From: Streptomyces sp. TS71-3
GTDB taxonomy: Bacteria; Actinomycetota; Actinomycetes; Streptomycetales; Streptomycetaceae
Assembly: GCF_018327685.1 (NCBI RefSeq)
Contig: NZ_BNEL01000003.1
Location: 3,658,001 to 3,722,000 of the forward strand
Direction of reading: 5' to 3'
Length of the DNA stretch: 64,000 nt
The number at the start of each line of letters is the position of its first letter. The first letter of the stretch is position 1. Shown piece by piece: positions 27,642 through 35,415 of this stretch. Under the pieces are notes generated by a model. The model was not told where the DNA came from. It worked only from the letters and a program-made list of their open reading frames with translations, and made no database searches. The translations under genes were made by a program, and so were the position numbers.

Positions 27642-27901
27642 CGATGCAACCCGACCCGCACCTGTCGATGGTGCGCCAGGTGACCCCGAACACCCCGGAG
27701 GGCTGTGAGGAGTGCCTGGCCCAGGGATCCGGCTGGGTGCACCTGAGGATGTGCCTCACCTGCGGCCACGTGGGGTGCTGCGACTCCTCACCGAACCGGC
27801 ACGCCCGGCGGCACGCGGCCACCACCGAGCACCCCATCGTCCAGTCCTACGAGCCGGGCGAGGACTGGCGGTGGTGCTTCGTCGACGAGGAGATGGTGTG
27901 A
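27638..27901 (+). CDS. Small UBP-type zinc finger protein
   Basis: 87 aa, overlapping its neighbours by 4 bp on both sides. It consists almost only of a UBP-type (ubiquitin-hydrolase-like) zinc finger: EGCEECLAQGSGWVHLRMCL, TCGHVGCCDSSPNRHARRHA, then EHPIVQSYEPGEDWRWCF. Bacterial versions are common in actinobacteria; the ligand is unknown, since there is no ubiquitin here, although binding to free C-termini is suggested by the fold. Position between a thioredoxin and a TrxR-like protein suggests a redox or degradation-related role. Confidence 0.9.
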   Translation: MTMQPDPHLSMVRQVTPNTPEGCEECLAQGSGWVHLRMCLTCGHVGCCDSSPNRHARRHAATTEHPIVQSYEPGEDWRWCFVDEEMV

Positions 27902-29703
27902 CGGCACCCGACGGCCCCCGCGGTCGAAGCCGCCTGACCGAGACCCCCGACCGGCGCGGCGCCTTCCCCCGGCTGGCGCAGGAGCAGCTCGACGTCCTGG
28001 CCGAGCACGGCGAGCGCCGCCGGGTCGAGGCGGGAGAGGTGCTGTTCCGCGAGGGGGAGCGGTGCGAGGAGTTCATCGTCCTCCTCAGCTGCGTCGTGGA
28101 GATCGTGCACGACCTGGGCGACGTGGAGCAGCGCACCGTGGCCGTGCACGGCCCGGGGCGCTTCCTGGGCGAGCTGGGCCTGCTGGAGGGGGAGGCCGCG
28201 TTCAACACGGCCATCGTGAGCGAGCCCGGCGAGGTGCTCGCGGTGCCGTGGGAGGAGCAGCGGGACCTGGTCGCGGGCGACCAGATACTCGGCGACCTGG
28301 TGCTCCGGGCCTACCTCGGGCGGCGCTCGCTGCTCATCGGGGTCGGCGCCGGATTCCGGATCCTGGGCTCCTACTACTCGCCGGCGACCCGGCGGCTGCG
28401 CGAGTTCGCGGCGCGCAACCGGCTGCCGCACCGGTGGATCGACCTGGAGAGGGACCGGCAGGCCGAGGAGCTGCTGCAGAGGTTCTCCATCCGGCCGGAG
28501 GAGACGCCCGTCGTCATCTGGAAGGGCCGCGAGGTGCTGCGCAACCCCAGCCCCACGGACCTCGCCAGGCTCGCCGGCCTGCCCGCGCCCACGCCCGACG
28601 TCGCCGACAGCGACCTGGTGGTGGTCGGCGCCGGTCCCGCCGGCCTCGCGAGCGCCGTGTACGGGGCGTCCGACGGGCTCGACACGGTGATCGTGGACGC
28701 CATCGCCACCGGCGGCCAGGCCGGGGCCTCCTCGCGGATCGAGAACTACCTGGGCTTTCCCTCCGGGATATCCGGCGGCGAGCTCATCGAGCGGGCCGTC
28801 ATCCAGGCCCGCAAGTTCGGCGCGCGGATGATCGTGCCGCTCCAGGCCGCGGGCCTCGAACGCCGCGACGACCACTACGCCGTCCGCTTCACCGACGGCA
28901 GCGTCGCCGAGGCCCGCACCGTCGTCCTCGCCCCGGGCGTGTCGTACCGCAAGCTCGACGCGCCCGGCATCGCCCGCTTCGAGGGCACCAACGTCTTCTA
29001 CGCCGCCACGCTGCACGAGGCGCAGCAGTGCGGCGAGGACCCGGTGGCCGTGGTCGGCGGCGGCAACGCCGGAGGCCAGGCCGCCCTGTTCCTCGCCGAG
29101 TACACGCCCCAGGTGCACCTGATCGTGCGCGGCGACGACCTCGGCGCGAACATGTCGAGGTACCTGGCGGACCAGGTGGATCGCCACCGGGGCATCCAGG
29201 TGCTGCTCCACCACGAGGTGCACGAGGCGCTCGGCGACGACGTCCTGCGCTCGGTGGCCGTCAGGGACGGCACCACCGGCCGCGTCCACGAGGTCCCGGC
29301 CAGGGCCCTGTTCGTCTTCATCGGGGCCCGCCCGCACACGGACTGGCTGGCCGGTGCCCTGGTGACGGACCGGAGCGGTTTCGTGCTGACGGGAGCCGAC
29401 GCGCAGGCGGCGGCCGACCCGGACACCTGGGCGGATCGGGCGCGCTCGCCGATGATGCTGGAGACCACGCTGCCGGGCGTGTTCGCGGCGGGCGACGTCA
29501 GGTCCGGCTCCGTCAAGCGTGTCGCCTCGGCGGCCGGCGAGGGTGCCATGGCGATCCGGCTCGTCCACGAGCACCTGGCCGAGGAGGGCAGCCTCGTCCG
29601 CATCCCCACCACCGGGGGCCGTGCACCCACCGGCGACATCGGCGACCACACCCGGGAGCCCGCAGGGCGGCATCCGGCGGTGGGCGGCCCTCCGCAGCGC
29701 TGA
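27898..29703 (+). CDS. Fusion: cyclic-nucleotide-binding domain, glutaredoxin-like domain, TrxR-like FAD oxidoreductase
   Basis: 601 aa from a GTG overlapping the zinc-finger stop. Residues about 20-130 form a cNMP-binding beta roll (RRVEAGEVLFREGERCEEFI, GPGRFLGELGLLEGEAAFNT); 145-235 resemble a thioredoxin-fold domain without its cysteines (YYSPATRRLREFAARNRLPH, RFSIRPEETPVVIWKGREVL); 240-570 are a thioredoxin-reductase-like FAD/NAD(P)H module (VVGAGPAGLASAVYGASDG, GGQAGASSRIENYLGFPSG, AVVGGGNAGGQAAL, VFAAGDVRSGSVKRVASAAG). The CxxC pair of true thioredoxin reductase is missing, so it cannot reduce the upstream thioredoxin by the usual route. Its natural acceptor is unknown. Confidence 0.88.
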   Translation: MTAPDGPRGRSRLTETPDRRGAFPRLAQEQLDVLAEHGERRRVEAGEVLFREGERCEEFIVLLSCVVEIVHDLGDVEQRTVAVHGPGRFLGELGLLEGEAAFNTAIVSEPGEVLAVPWEEQRDLVAGDQILGDLVLRAYLGRRSLLIGVGAGFRILGSYYSPATRRLREFAARNRLPHRWIDLERDRQAEELLQRFSIRPEETPVVIWKGREVLRNPSPTDLARLAGLPAPTPDVADSDLVVVGAGPAGLASAVYGASDGLDTVIVDAIATGGQAGASSRIENYLGFPSGISGGELIERAVIQARKFGARMIVPLQAAGLERRDDHYAVRFTDGSVAEARTVVLAPGVSYRKLDAPGIARFEGTNVFYAATLHEAQQCGEDPVAVVGGGNAGGQAALFLAEYTPQVHLIVRGDDLGANMSRYLADQVDRHRGIQVLLHHEVHEALGDDVLRSVAVRDGTTGRVHEVPARALFVFIGARPHTDWLAGALVTDRSGFVLTGADAQAAADPDTWADRARSPMMLETTLPGVFAAGDVRSGSVKRVASAAGEGAMAIRLVHEHLAEEGSLVRIPTTGGRAPTGDIGDHTREPAGRHPAVGGPPQR

Positions 29704-29715
29704 CGCATCCCTGCC

Positions 29716-29734
29716 GGGCCCGTCCCTCGGGCCC
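29716..29734 (+). terminator. Hairpin terminator after the chaperone-redox operon
   Basis: A 7-bp GC stem (GGGCCCG and its complement) with a 5-nt loop starts 12 bp after the stop of the FAD oxidoreductase. No T-run follows. Confidence 0.55.
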
Positions 29735-29803
29735 CGCCCCCGGCCTCTGGCCTCTGCCCCCGCGCCCGGGCTCCGGCTGGGCGTTTCCTGACCTCACCCG
29801 CTA

Positions 29804-29825
29804 TCGTCTACAGTGCTGTAGACGA
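29804..29825. promoter_or_regulatory. BlaI-type operator upstream of uppP
   Basis: A perfect inverted repeat with 10-bp arms, TCGTCTACAG and CTGTAGACGA, separated by TG. It contains the TACA/TGTA core of BlaI/MecI operators. A near-identical site lies upstream of blaI at 32196-32217. Here it is about 110 bp before the uppP start. Confidence 0.85.
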
Positions 29826-29934
29826 GAAGTGGGCCGTCTGTCTCCCGGTGCCTCCGTGGCCGCCCGTACGGAACCAGGACCCCCGCTCGCAAGCCGCGCT
29901 TCCCCGCCCCCGCACACCGCACGAAAGAGAACCG

Positions 29935-30768
29935 ATGAGCGTGATCAACGTCGGCCAGGCCGTGATACTCGGGGCCGTGGAGGGCGTGACCGAGTTCCTG
30001 CCGGTCTCCTCCACCGGACACCTGAAGATCACCGAGGGCCTGATGGGCATACCCGTCGACGACAACGCGGTGGTCGGCTTCTCCGCGGTGATCCAGGTCG
30101 GGGCCATCGCCGCCGTGCTGGTCTACTTCTTCCGCGACATCGTACGGATCGTGGCCGCCTGGGTCCGCGGCCTGGCCCACAAGGACCAGCGGTACCACCA
30201 CGACTACCGGTTCGCCTGGTGGGTGATATGGGCCACGATCCCGATCGTGGCCGTGGGCCTGGTCGCCAAGCCGCTCATCGAGGGGCCGCTGGCGTCGCTG
30301 TGGGTGGTCGCCACGTCCCTGATCGTCGGCAGCGGGGCGATGTGGGCGGCGGACCAGATGGGCCGGCACAGGCGCGGCGAGGACGACGTCACCTTCAGGG
30401 ACTCGATGCTGGTGGGCTGCTCGCAGATCCTCGCGCTGCTCTTCCCCGGCTTCTCCCGCTCCGGGGCGACCATGTCCACGGCCCTGGTGCTCGACCTGGA
30501 CCGGGTGGCGGCCACCCGGCTCTCGTTCTTCCTCGGCATACCCGCGCTCACCGGAGCGGGCCTCTACGAGCTCAAGGACGCCCTCGGCACCGGTGTGGGG
30601 GTCGCGCCCCTCGCTGCCGGCACCGTGGTCTCGTTCGTCGTCGCCTACGCCTCGATCGCCTGGCTGCTGCGCTTCGTGGCGAAGCACTCCTTCAACGCCT
30701 TCGTGGTGTACCGCGTCGTCGTCGGGGTGCTCCTGCTCGGCCTGCTGGCCACGGGAGTGCTGGGCTGA
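29935..30768 (+). CDS. uppP: Undecaprenyl-diphosphate phosphatase UppP (BacA)
   Basis: 277 aa polytopic membrane protein that dephosphorylates undecaprenyl pyrophosphate, recycling the lipid carrier for peptidoglycan. Both family motifs are present: EGVTEFLPVSSTGH near the N-terminus and PGFSRSGATMSTAL in the middle. Several hydrophobic segments (VQVGAIAAVLVYFF-like, AGTVVSFVVAYASIAWLLRF) fit the UppP topology. ATG at 29935 follows GAAAGAGAA. The upstream BlaI operator indicates induction by cell-wall stress. Overproduction of such enzymes raises bacitracin tolerance in other bacteria. Confidence 0.95.
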   Translation: MSVINVGQAVILGAVEGVTEFLPVSSTGHLKITEGLMGIPVDDNAVVGFSAVIQVGAIAAVLVYFFRDIVRIVAAWVRGLAHKDQRYHHDYRFAWWVIWATIPIVAVGLVAKPLIEGPLASLWVVATSLIVGSGAMWAADQMGRHRRGEDDVTFRDSMLVGCSQILALLFPGFSRSGATMSTALVLDLDRVAATRLSFFLGIPALTGAGLYELKDALGTGVGVAPLAAGTVVSFVVAYASIAWLLRFVAKHSFNAFVVYRVVVGVLLLGLLATGVLG

Positions 30769-30869
30769 CGGGCGGGACGGTCGGTCGCGTCCTCGACCAG
30801 GGGAGCCAGTCAGGCAACGAACGGCCACCGTTGGGGCGGCGCTCGCTCCCGGGTGTCCGTGCCGGCGGG

Positions 30870-31799
30870 TCAGCGCGGCCATTCCCCCTGCGCCACCTCG
30901 ACGCCGTGGTGCAGTACGACGGCCCCGGCGGCGGCCGTCGCGAACGAGATCCCCGCACAGAGCAGCAGCAGGACGGCGAGCGTCACCACCGGCCGGCGGG
31001 GCCCCACCGGGTGGCGCAGCAGGGCGGCCACCCGCTGGGGCACGGGGCCTGTGGTGGCCGAGGGCAGGAACGCCGGGCGGGCACCGGGGACGGCACGGGC
31101 CGCCAGCGCGGCCCGACCGATGGCCTGTGCCGTCAGCCGCCGGTCCCCGGTGACACGCGCCGCCACCTCGTCCGCGGCCCGCTCGGCGGCAAGGGCCACG
31201 GCGCCGCGCAGCGGACGCAGTCCCGGGTGGCAGCGCGCGCACAGCTCGGCGGCGGCCAGGAACAGATGGTGACGGCCCGCCAGATGGGCGCGCTCATGGG
31301 CGAAGAGCGCGCTGTGCTCGTGCGGGGTGAGGCAGCGCAGCATGCCGCTGGTGACCACGACCCTGCCCGGCCGCCCCGGCAGCGCGTAGGCGTCGGGCCG
31401 CGCGTCGTCGACGATGCTCAGATCGCCGGCGGCGTGCCGGCCGTCGACCGCGGCGCGCGCGAGCCGGTACAGCCGCCACTGCCGGGTGACGGAACGCACG
31501 GTGGCCCACCCCCAGACGGCCAGGGCGCCCGCCGAGAACAGCATCGCCGGGAACAGCAGCCCTCCGGGCCCGACCGCCAGCGGCTGGACCAGCTCGCCCA
31601 GCTCGGCGCCCGGCGGCAGCCCGAGGACCCCGGACAGCAGCAGGCCGCCCAGCGAGACGAGCGTGCTCGCGGCGAGGACGACGCCGGCGACCGTGAGCGA
31701 CCACAGCGCGGCCATCGGGTGGCGCGAGCCGGCCAGCCGCGCCGCGAGCAGCGGGGCGGCGAACGGCACGAGCAGCGGGACGACGAGCAGCGCGATCAC
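30870..31799 (-). CDS. M56 family membrane metallopeptidase (BlaR1/MecR1-like, no sensor domain)
   Basis: 309 aa. Hydrophobic segments at the N-terminus (about 1-20, 35-60, 80-105) and near the C-terminus (VVTLAVLLLLCAGISFATAA) flank a cytosolic zinc protease with FAHERAHLAGRHHLFLAAA (HExxH) and AAERAADEVAARV as the third ligand region. After the last membrane segment only about 20 residues remain, so the penicillin-binding sensor of BlaR1 is missing. Such short M56 proteins are co-transcribed with blaI genes in actinobacteria; the start overlaps the blaI stop (GTGA). It probably cleaves BlaI in response to an envelope signal. Confidence 0.9.
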   Translation of the reverse strand: MIALLVVPLLVPFAAPLLAARLAGSRHPMAALWSLTVAGVVLAASTLVSLGGLLLSGVLGLPPGAELGELVQPLAVGPGGLLFPAMLFSAGALAVWGWATVRSVTRQWRLYRLARAAVDGRHAAGDLSIVDDARPDAYALPGRPGRVVVTSGMLRCLTPHEHSALFAHERAHLAGRHHLFLAAAELCARCHPGLRPLRGAVALAAERAADEVAARVTGDRRLTAQAIGRAALAARAVPGARPAFLPSATTGPVPQRVAALLRHPVGPRRPVVTLAVLLLLCAGISFATAAAGAVVLHHGVEVAQGEWPR

Positions 31800-32167
31800 T
31801 GGCCACCTGCCTCCAGCAGCCCTCTGAGCACCTGCTCGTCGTCGGGACTGAGCTGCGAGACGAAGCGGGCCAGCACCACCTCGCGGTCGCTGTCCTTGTC
31901 GAGCTCGTGGTGCATACGGCGGGCGGTGAGGCCGTGCGCGTCCTGCGCGGGGGAGTAGGCGTAGCCGCGGCCGGCGCGCTCCCTGAGCACCGCGCCCTTC
32001 TCGTGCAGCCGCGCCAGGATGGTGGCGACGGTGGTCCTGGCCAGCGGCATCGGGAGGCTCTCCTGCACCTGGGCGGCCGTGCGAGGACCGCCTGCCGCCC
32101 AGAGCGCCGCCAGTACGCTCGCCTCGAGCTCACCCGCCGCTCGTCGCTCCGCACCCGTGTCGGACAC
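31796..32167 (-). CDS. blaI: BlaI/MecI/CopY family repressor
   Basis: 123 aa from a GTG with GAGGAGGC upstream; the frame stays open further but overlaps the operator and the divergent dedA gene. The winged helix is clear: LEASVLAALWAAGGPRTAAQ, RTTVATILARLHEKGAVLRE, RAGRGYAYSP, followed by the C-terminal dimerisation region with VLARFVSQLSPDDEQVL. It should bind the two TACA/TGTA operators at 29804 and 32196 and so repress itself with the M56 gene, dedA-PAP2 and uppP. Confidence 0.93.
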   Translation of the reverse strand: MSDTGAERRAAGELEASVLAALWAAGGPRTAAQVQESLPMPLARTTVATILARLHEKGAVLRERAGRGYAYSPAQDAHGLTARRMHHELDKDSDREVVLARFVSQLSPDDEQVLRGLLEAGGQ

Positions 32168-32195
32168 GGTGAGCCTCCTCTCGTGCTCCGCGCTA

Positions 32196-32217
32196 TTGTC
32201 TACACTGCTGTAGACGA
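32196..32217. promoter_or_regulatory. BlaI-type operator between blaI and dedA
   Basis: Arms TTGTCTACAC and CTGTAGACGA separated by TG: 8 of 10 arm positions pair, and the site matches the uppP operator at all but two positions over about 26 bp, including the preceding GCTAT. It is 29 bp upstream of blaI and about 70 bp upstream of dedA, so it can control both divergent units. Confidence 0.85.
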
Positions 32218-32285
32218 CAGACCGATGCAAACCATCGGGGCACACACCCGCTGCCCCGCCCCCCATTATGAAGAGGGCCCCGACC

Positions 32286-32954
32286 ATGGCCGCACCCCTG
32301 TTCGCCGCGGACACGCTCGCCGTGAACATCCTGGACGCCCAGTCCCTGCTGTCCGCCTTTGGCGTGCTGGGCATCGCCCTGGTGATGTTCGCCGAGACCG
32401 GGCTGCTGATCGGGTTCTTCCTCCCCGGCGACTCCCTGCTCTTCACGGCGGGCCTGCTGTGCACGGCGCACGCGGGCCAAGGCACCGTCCTGTCGCTGCC
32501 CCAGGTGCTGCTCGCCTCCGCGGCTGGCGCCCTGATCGGCGCCCAGTGCGGCTACTGGATCGGGCGGCGCGCGGGCGGCGCCCTGCTGGAGCGGACCCGC
32601 TCCCGCCGGCTGAAGGAGGGCGCGGAGCGCGCCGAGGAACTGCTCGCCCGGTACGGCCACGCCAAGGCCATCGTGCTCGCCCGCTTCGTCCCCGTGGTCA
32701 GGACGGTCCTGAACCCGCTGGCCGGGGCGCTGCACGTGCCGGTGCGGACGTTCACCCTCTGGCAGGTCGCGGGCGGCCTCGTGTGGTCGGTCGGGCTGGT
32801 GCTCGCCGGGTACGGGCTCGGGTCGTCCGTGCCGAACGTGGATCGCTACCTGCTGCCGGTCGTCGTCCTGATCGTCGTGCTCTCGCTGCTGCCGCTGGGC
32901 GCCGAGGTGCTGCGGTCCCGCCGGCGGGCGCAGGAGGGCGGCAAGACACGATGA
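32286..32954 (+). CDS. DedA family membrane protein (possible undecaprenyl-phosphate flippase)
   Basis: 222 aa. Hydrophobic helices flank the VTT/DedA core: FAETGLLIGFFLPGDSLLF, AGALIGAQCGYWIGRRAGG, and RFVPVVRTVLNPLAGALHVP with the conserved Arg/Pro loop; the C-terminal helix is YLLPVVVLIVVLSLLPLG. DedA members (UptA) translocate undecaprenyl phosphate back across the membrane. ATG at 32286 is preferred over one 18 bp upstream because GAAGAGGG precedes it. It is co-transcribed with the PAP2 gene (ATGA overlap) and faces a BlaI operator. Confidence 0.9.
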   Translation: MAAPLFAADTLAVNILDAQSLLSAFGVLGIALVMFAETGLLIGFFLPGDSLLFTAGLLCTAHAGQGTVLSLPQVLLASAAGALIGAQCGYWIGRRAGGALLERTRSRRLKEGAERAEELLARYGHAKAIVLARFVPVVRTVLNPLAGALHVPVRTFTLWQVAGGLVWSVGLVLAGYGLGSSVPNVDRYLLPVVVLIVVLSLLPLGAEVLRSRRRAQEGGKTR

Positions 32955-33805
32955 CGTCCCAGGGCCGGTTCCGCGCCGACGGGGTCGGCCGGTCCGGCGG
33001 CGGCGACGGCAGCGAGCGGAACCCCGGTGACGTAGCCGACGACCACGCTGACGGCGCCGACGATCGGGCAGGCCCGACCGTCCCCGAAACGCCGTCGCTC
33101 CCACGCCCGGCGGGCCCGCTCGGCGCGCGCCCCGGCCTGCTCCTGCTGGTGGGGCTGGCCGCGCTGGTCCTCTTCGCGGGGCTGGCCACCGCGGTCGTGC
33201 TGGCCTCGGGCCGACCGCTCCTCCTGGACGCCTCCAGCCACCTGTGGAGCGTGCGGCACCGGCCTTCCGGCGCGGCCGCGGTGGCCCGCGTGGTCACCGG
33301 CACCGGCACGGGCGCGTGGCCGTACACGCTGGTGGTGCTGGGCGGGCTGCTGATGGGACGGGACACCCGCGGTCGGCTGTGGGCCGCGGCCTGCTGCCTG
33401 GCGTTCCTGAGTGCCGGCCAGGGACTGCGCAGCGGCGTGCTGAGCCTGATAGCCCGTCCCCGGCCGCCCCTGGGCGACTGGGCGACCCACGCGACGAACT
33501 GGTCGTTCCCGTCGGGCCACACCGCCACCTCCGCCATGGTGGCCGGGGTGCTGATCAGCGCCGTCCTGCTGCGCTCACCGCCCGGCCGTGCCGCGCTGGT
33601 GGCCTTCCTCGGCTGCTGGGCGGTGGCGGTCGCGGCGACCCGGATCTACCTCGGCGTGCACTGGTTCACCGATGTCGTCGGTGGCTGGTTCTTCGCCCTC
33701 GCCTGGCTCTGCCTGTGCGGCGCGGCCCTGCGCCGGCTGGCGTGGCGGTGGCCGGTGCCGCCGGGCTCGGTGGCCGGTGCGGGCGCGGCCGGCCACCCGG
33801 GCTGA
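32951..33805 (+). CDS. PAP2 family membrane phosphatase
   Basis: 284 aa. About 60 N-terminal residues are Asp/Gly/Arg-rich and cytosolic. Six hydrophobic segments follow, with the three phosphatase motifs: LIARPRPP (KX6RP-like), SFPSGHTATSAM (PSGH) and TRIYLGVHWFTDVVGG (SRX5HX3D). The family includes BcrC-type undecaprenyl-pyrophosphate phosphatases; coupling to dedA under a BlaI operator supports a lipid-carrier role here rather than phosphatidic acid metabolism. The ATG overlaps the dedA stop. Confidence 0.9.
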   Translation: MTSQGRFRADGVGRSGGGDGSERNPGDVADDHADGADDRAGPTVPETPSLPRPAGPLGARPGLLLLVGLAALVLFAGLATAVVLASGRPLLLDASSHLWSVRHRPSGAAAVARVVTGTGTGAWPYTLVVLGGLLMGRDTRGRLWAAACCLAFLSAGQGLRSGVLSLIARPRPPLGDWATHATNWSFPSGHTATSAMVAGVLISAVLLRSPPGRAALVAFLGCWAVAVAATRIYLGVHWFTDVVGGWFFALAWLCLCGAALRRLAWRWPVPPGSVAGAGAAGHPG

Positions 33806-33872
33806 CGGAGGGGGCGGCCTGGCGCCCGGCCGTCCACCGGCCCCGAGGGCACGTCGCCAAAGGCGGGAGCGG

Positions 33873-35012
33873 TCAGGCTGTAAGGCCCAGCAGGTAGGTG
33901 AGCGGGCTGGTGTTGACGTACTGGGACTGGAGCGTGCTGGCCGTCTGCTGCGCCACCTGGAACCCGGCGGGCCTGGCCGGCAGCCCTCCGCAGCCGGCCA
34001 CCGGCGTGCCGACGTGCGTCGACTTGTCGACGTTGCCGGTGACCGTGAAGTCCTTGACGCCGTTGACGGGGAAGCCGTAGCCCATGTGGCCGCCGGTGAG
34101 GGTGTTGTTGGCGACCTTCGCGCCGTAGACGATGTTCGTCGAGCACGTCCACACCGCCGGGCCCATCGCGATGCCGACCTTGATCAGGGCGCTCTGCGCG
34201 TTGATGGTGTTGTTCTGCACGACGGAGCCGTTGTAGTTGCCGTTGACTGGGGCGTAGTCGACGAGGTTGATCCCGCCGAGCAGGTTGCGGGTCCTGGCGA
34301 CGACGGTGTTGTTCTCGACATGGGACCCGGTGGCGCCGAAGAGCACGATGGCCCCGTCGGTGGCGTCGGTGATGGTGTTGCCGCGCACCTCGGTCCTGGC
34401 GCACGCCAGCGAGATGCCGTCGCTCCACATGTTGGTCTGCGCGAGGCCGGCGGGACCGAGCTGGTTGTCGAGGATCTGCCCGCCCGTGCACTGGGGCGTG
34501 TTGTTGGTGACCGTGCCCTCGGTGAAGTGCAGGGTGGACCAGGTGCGGGTGTCGTGCGCGTAGATGTGCTGCACGGTCTGGTTGCTGCCCTTGTTGCCCA
34601 TCTCGATCAGCGCGCCGCCACCGATCCTCGGCAGCTCGGGGAAGCGGCCGTCGGCCTGGATGTTGTGCACGACCACGCCGCTCTGGCCGTTGCCGTTGAT
34701 CGCGGTGCCGTTGCTGCCGTTCACGCGGAGCGTGGCGCGGGTGCCGTCGGTCGGCAGGCCCTGGGTCTCCAGCACCTGGTTGGGCGCGGTGAACGTGACG
34801 GGGCTGTCCAGGGTGAAGACGGCGCCGGGGCAGAGCACGGCCTTCGCGCCCTGGCCCTGGAGTGCGGAGTTGATGGCGTTCTGGTTGCCGGAACCTATGC
34901 AGGCGGCGGCCGCGGCGGGCGAACCGGCGCCGTGGGCCGTGGAGGTGCCGGCGAGGGCGAGCGCCGCCGATGCGGCGGCCGCGGCGAGGACGGTGGAGCG
35001 TGAAGGGCGCAT
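33873..35012 (-). CDS. Secreted right-handed beta-helix protein
   Basis: 379 aa with a signal peptide (TVLAAAAASAALALAGTSTA, cleavage near AHGA). The mature part is a parallel beta-helix: regularly spaced short strands with Asn ladders such as VVHNIQADGRFP, VTNNTPQCTGGQILDNQL, EVRGNTITDATDGAIVLFGA, HVENNTVVARTRN and VVQNNTINAQSAL. This is the fold of pectate lyases and related polysaccharide enzymes, but no catalytic motif was recognised, so the substrate is open. The start at MRPSRS lies downstream of a TTGACA promoter with a perfect palindrome in its spacer (35119-35148). Confidence 0.82.
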   Translation of the reverse strand: MRPSRSTVLAAAAASAALALAGTSTAHGAGSPAAAAACIGSGNQNAINSALQGQGAKAVLCPGAVFTLDSPVTFTAPNQVLETQGLPTDGTRATLRVNGSNGTAINGNGQSGVVVHNIQADGRFPELPRIGGGALIEMGNKGSNQTVQHIYAHDTRTWSTLHFTEGTVTNNTPQCTGGQILDNQLGPAGLAQTNMWSDGISLACARTEVRGNTITDATDGAIVLFGATGSHVENNTVVARTRNLLGGINLVDYAPVNGNYNGSVVQNNTINAQSALIKVGIAMGPAVWTCSTNIVYGAKVANNTLTGGHMGYGFPVNGVKDFTVTGNVDKSTHVGTPVAGCGGLPARPAGFQVAQQTASTLQSQYVNTSPLTYLLGLTA

Positions 35013-35415
35013 GGATCCGTCCGATCTCGTGGGGGAATGAAGGACGCTTGACACAGGGGCCCGCCCCGGGGCGGGCGGTTCACCTGAGTGCGTGTCACCA
35101 ACGCCTCTGGTACCGCTGAATGAAATCCATTGGATTTCCCTGTGTCAATATTCCGGACATCGCCATGCCCCTCCACGGATCCGTGAGACCTCTCTGTTCT
35201 CCCAGCTCATCGCGGAGATTTCTCGTGTAACAAAGAGGAGCCGCCGGGAGCTCTCGCTTCCCCGCGGCCCCTCCGTCAGGCCTCTGAATCCCCCGTATGA
35301 CGCGATATTGGAAGTTAAGTACTTTGCCGTCGTGCGCGGTTCGCCCGCGACACGGATGGCCCCGGACGACCGGGTCCGTCAGCACACCGGCCCGTCGGAC
35401 CAGCGGGCCGGCCCG
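35013..35415. other. AT-richer intergenic region holding the beta-helix promoter
   Basis: This 403-bp stretch lies between the 3' end of the decarboxylase-like gene and the beta-helix start. It is less GC-rich than its surroundings. It contains the promoter/operator at 35119-35148 and a 12-bp palindrome CACGGATCCGTG at 35174-35185. A minus-strand open frame (35095-35385) has no domain or ribosome site and is not called. No known riboswitch pattern was recognised. Confidence 0.6.
35119..35148 (-). promoter_or_regulatory. Promoter with embedded palindrome upstream of the beta-helix gene
   Basis: On the minus strand TTGACA (35148-35143) is followed after 18 bp by TTCATT (35124-35119). The spacer holds the perfect 17-bp palindrome GAAATCCATTGGATTTC (35122-35138), placed where a repressor would block RNA polymerase. 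Confidence 0.6.

Noticed and set aside
35095..35385. A 96-aa minus-strand open frame in the AT-richer intergenic region
   Set aside because: No domain or ribosome site, and it covers the promoter/palindrome of the beta-helix gene.
35013..35400. c-di-AMP (ydaO-type) riboswitch in the beta-helix leader
   Set aside because: Considered because such riboswitches precede secreted wall enzymes in Streptomyces, but the conserved core sequences were not seen.
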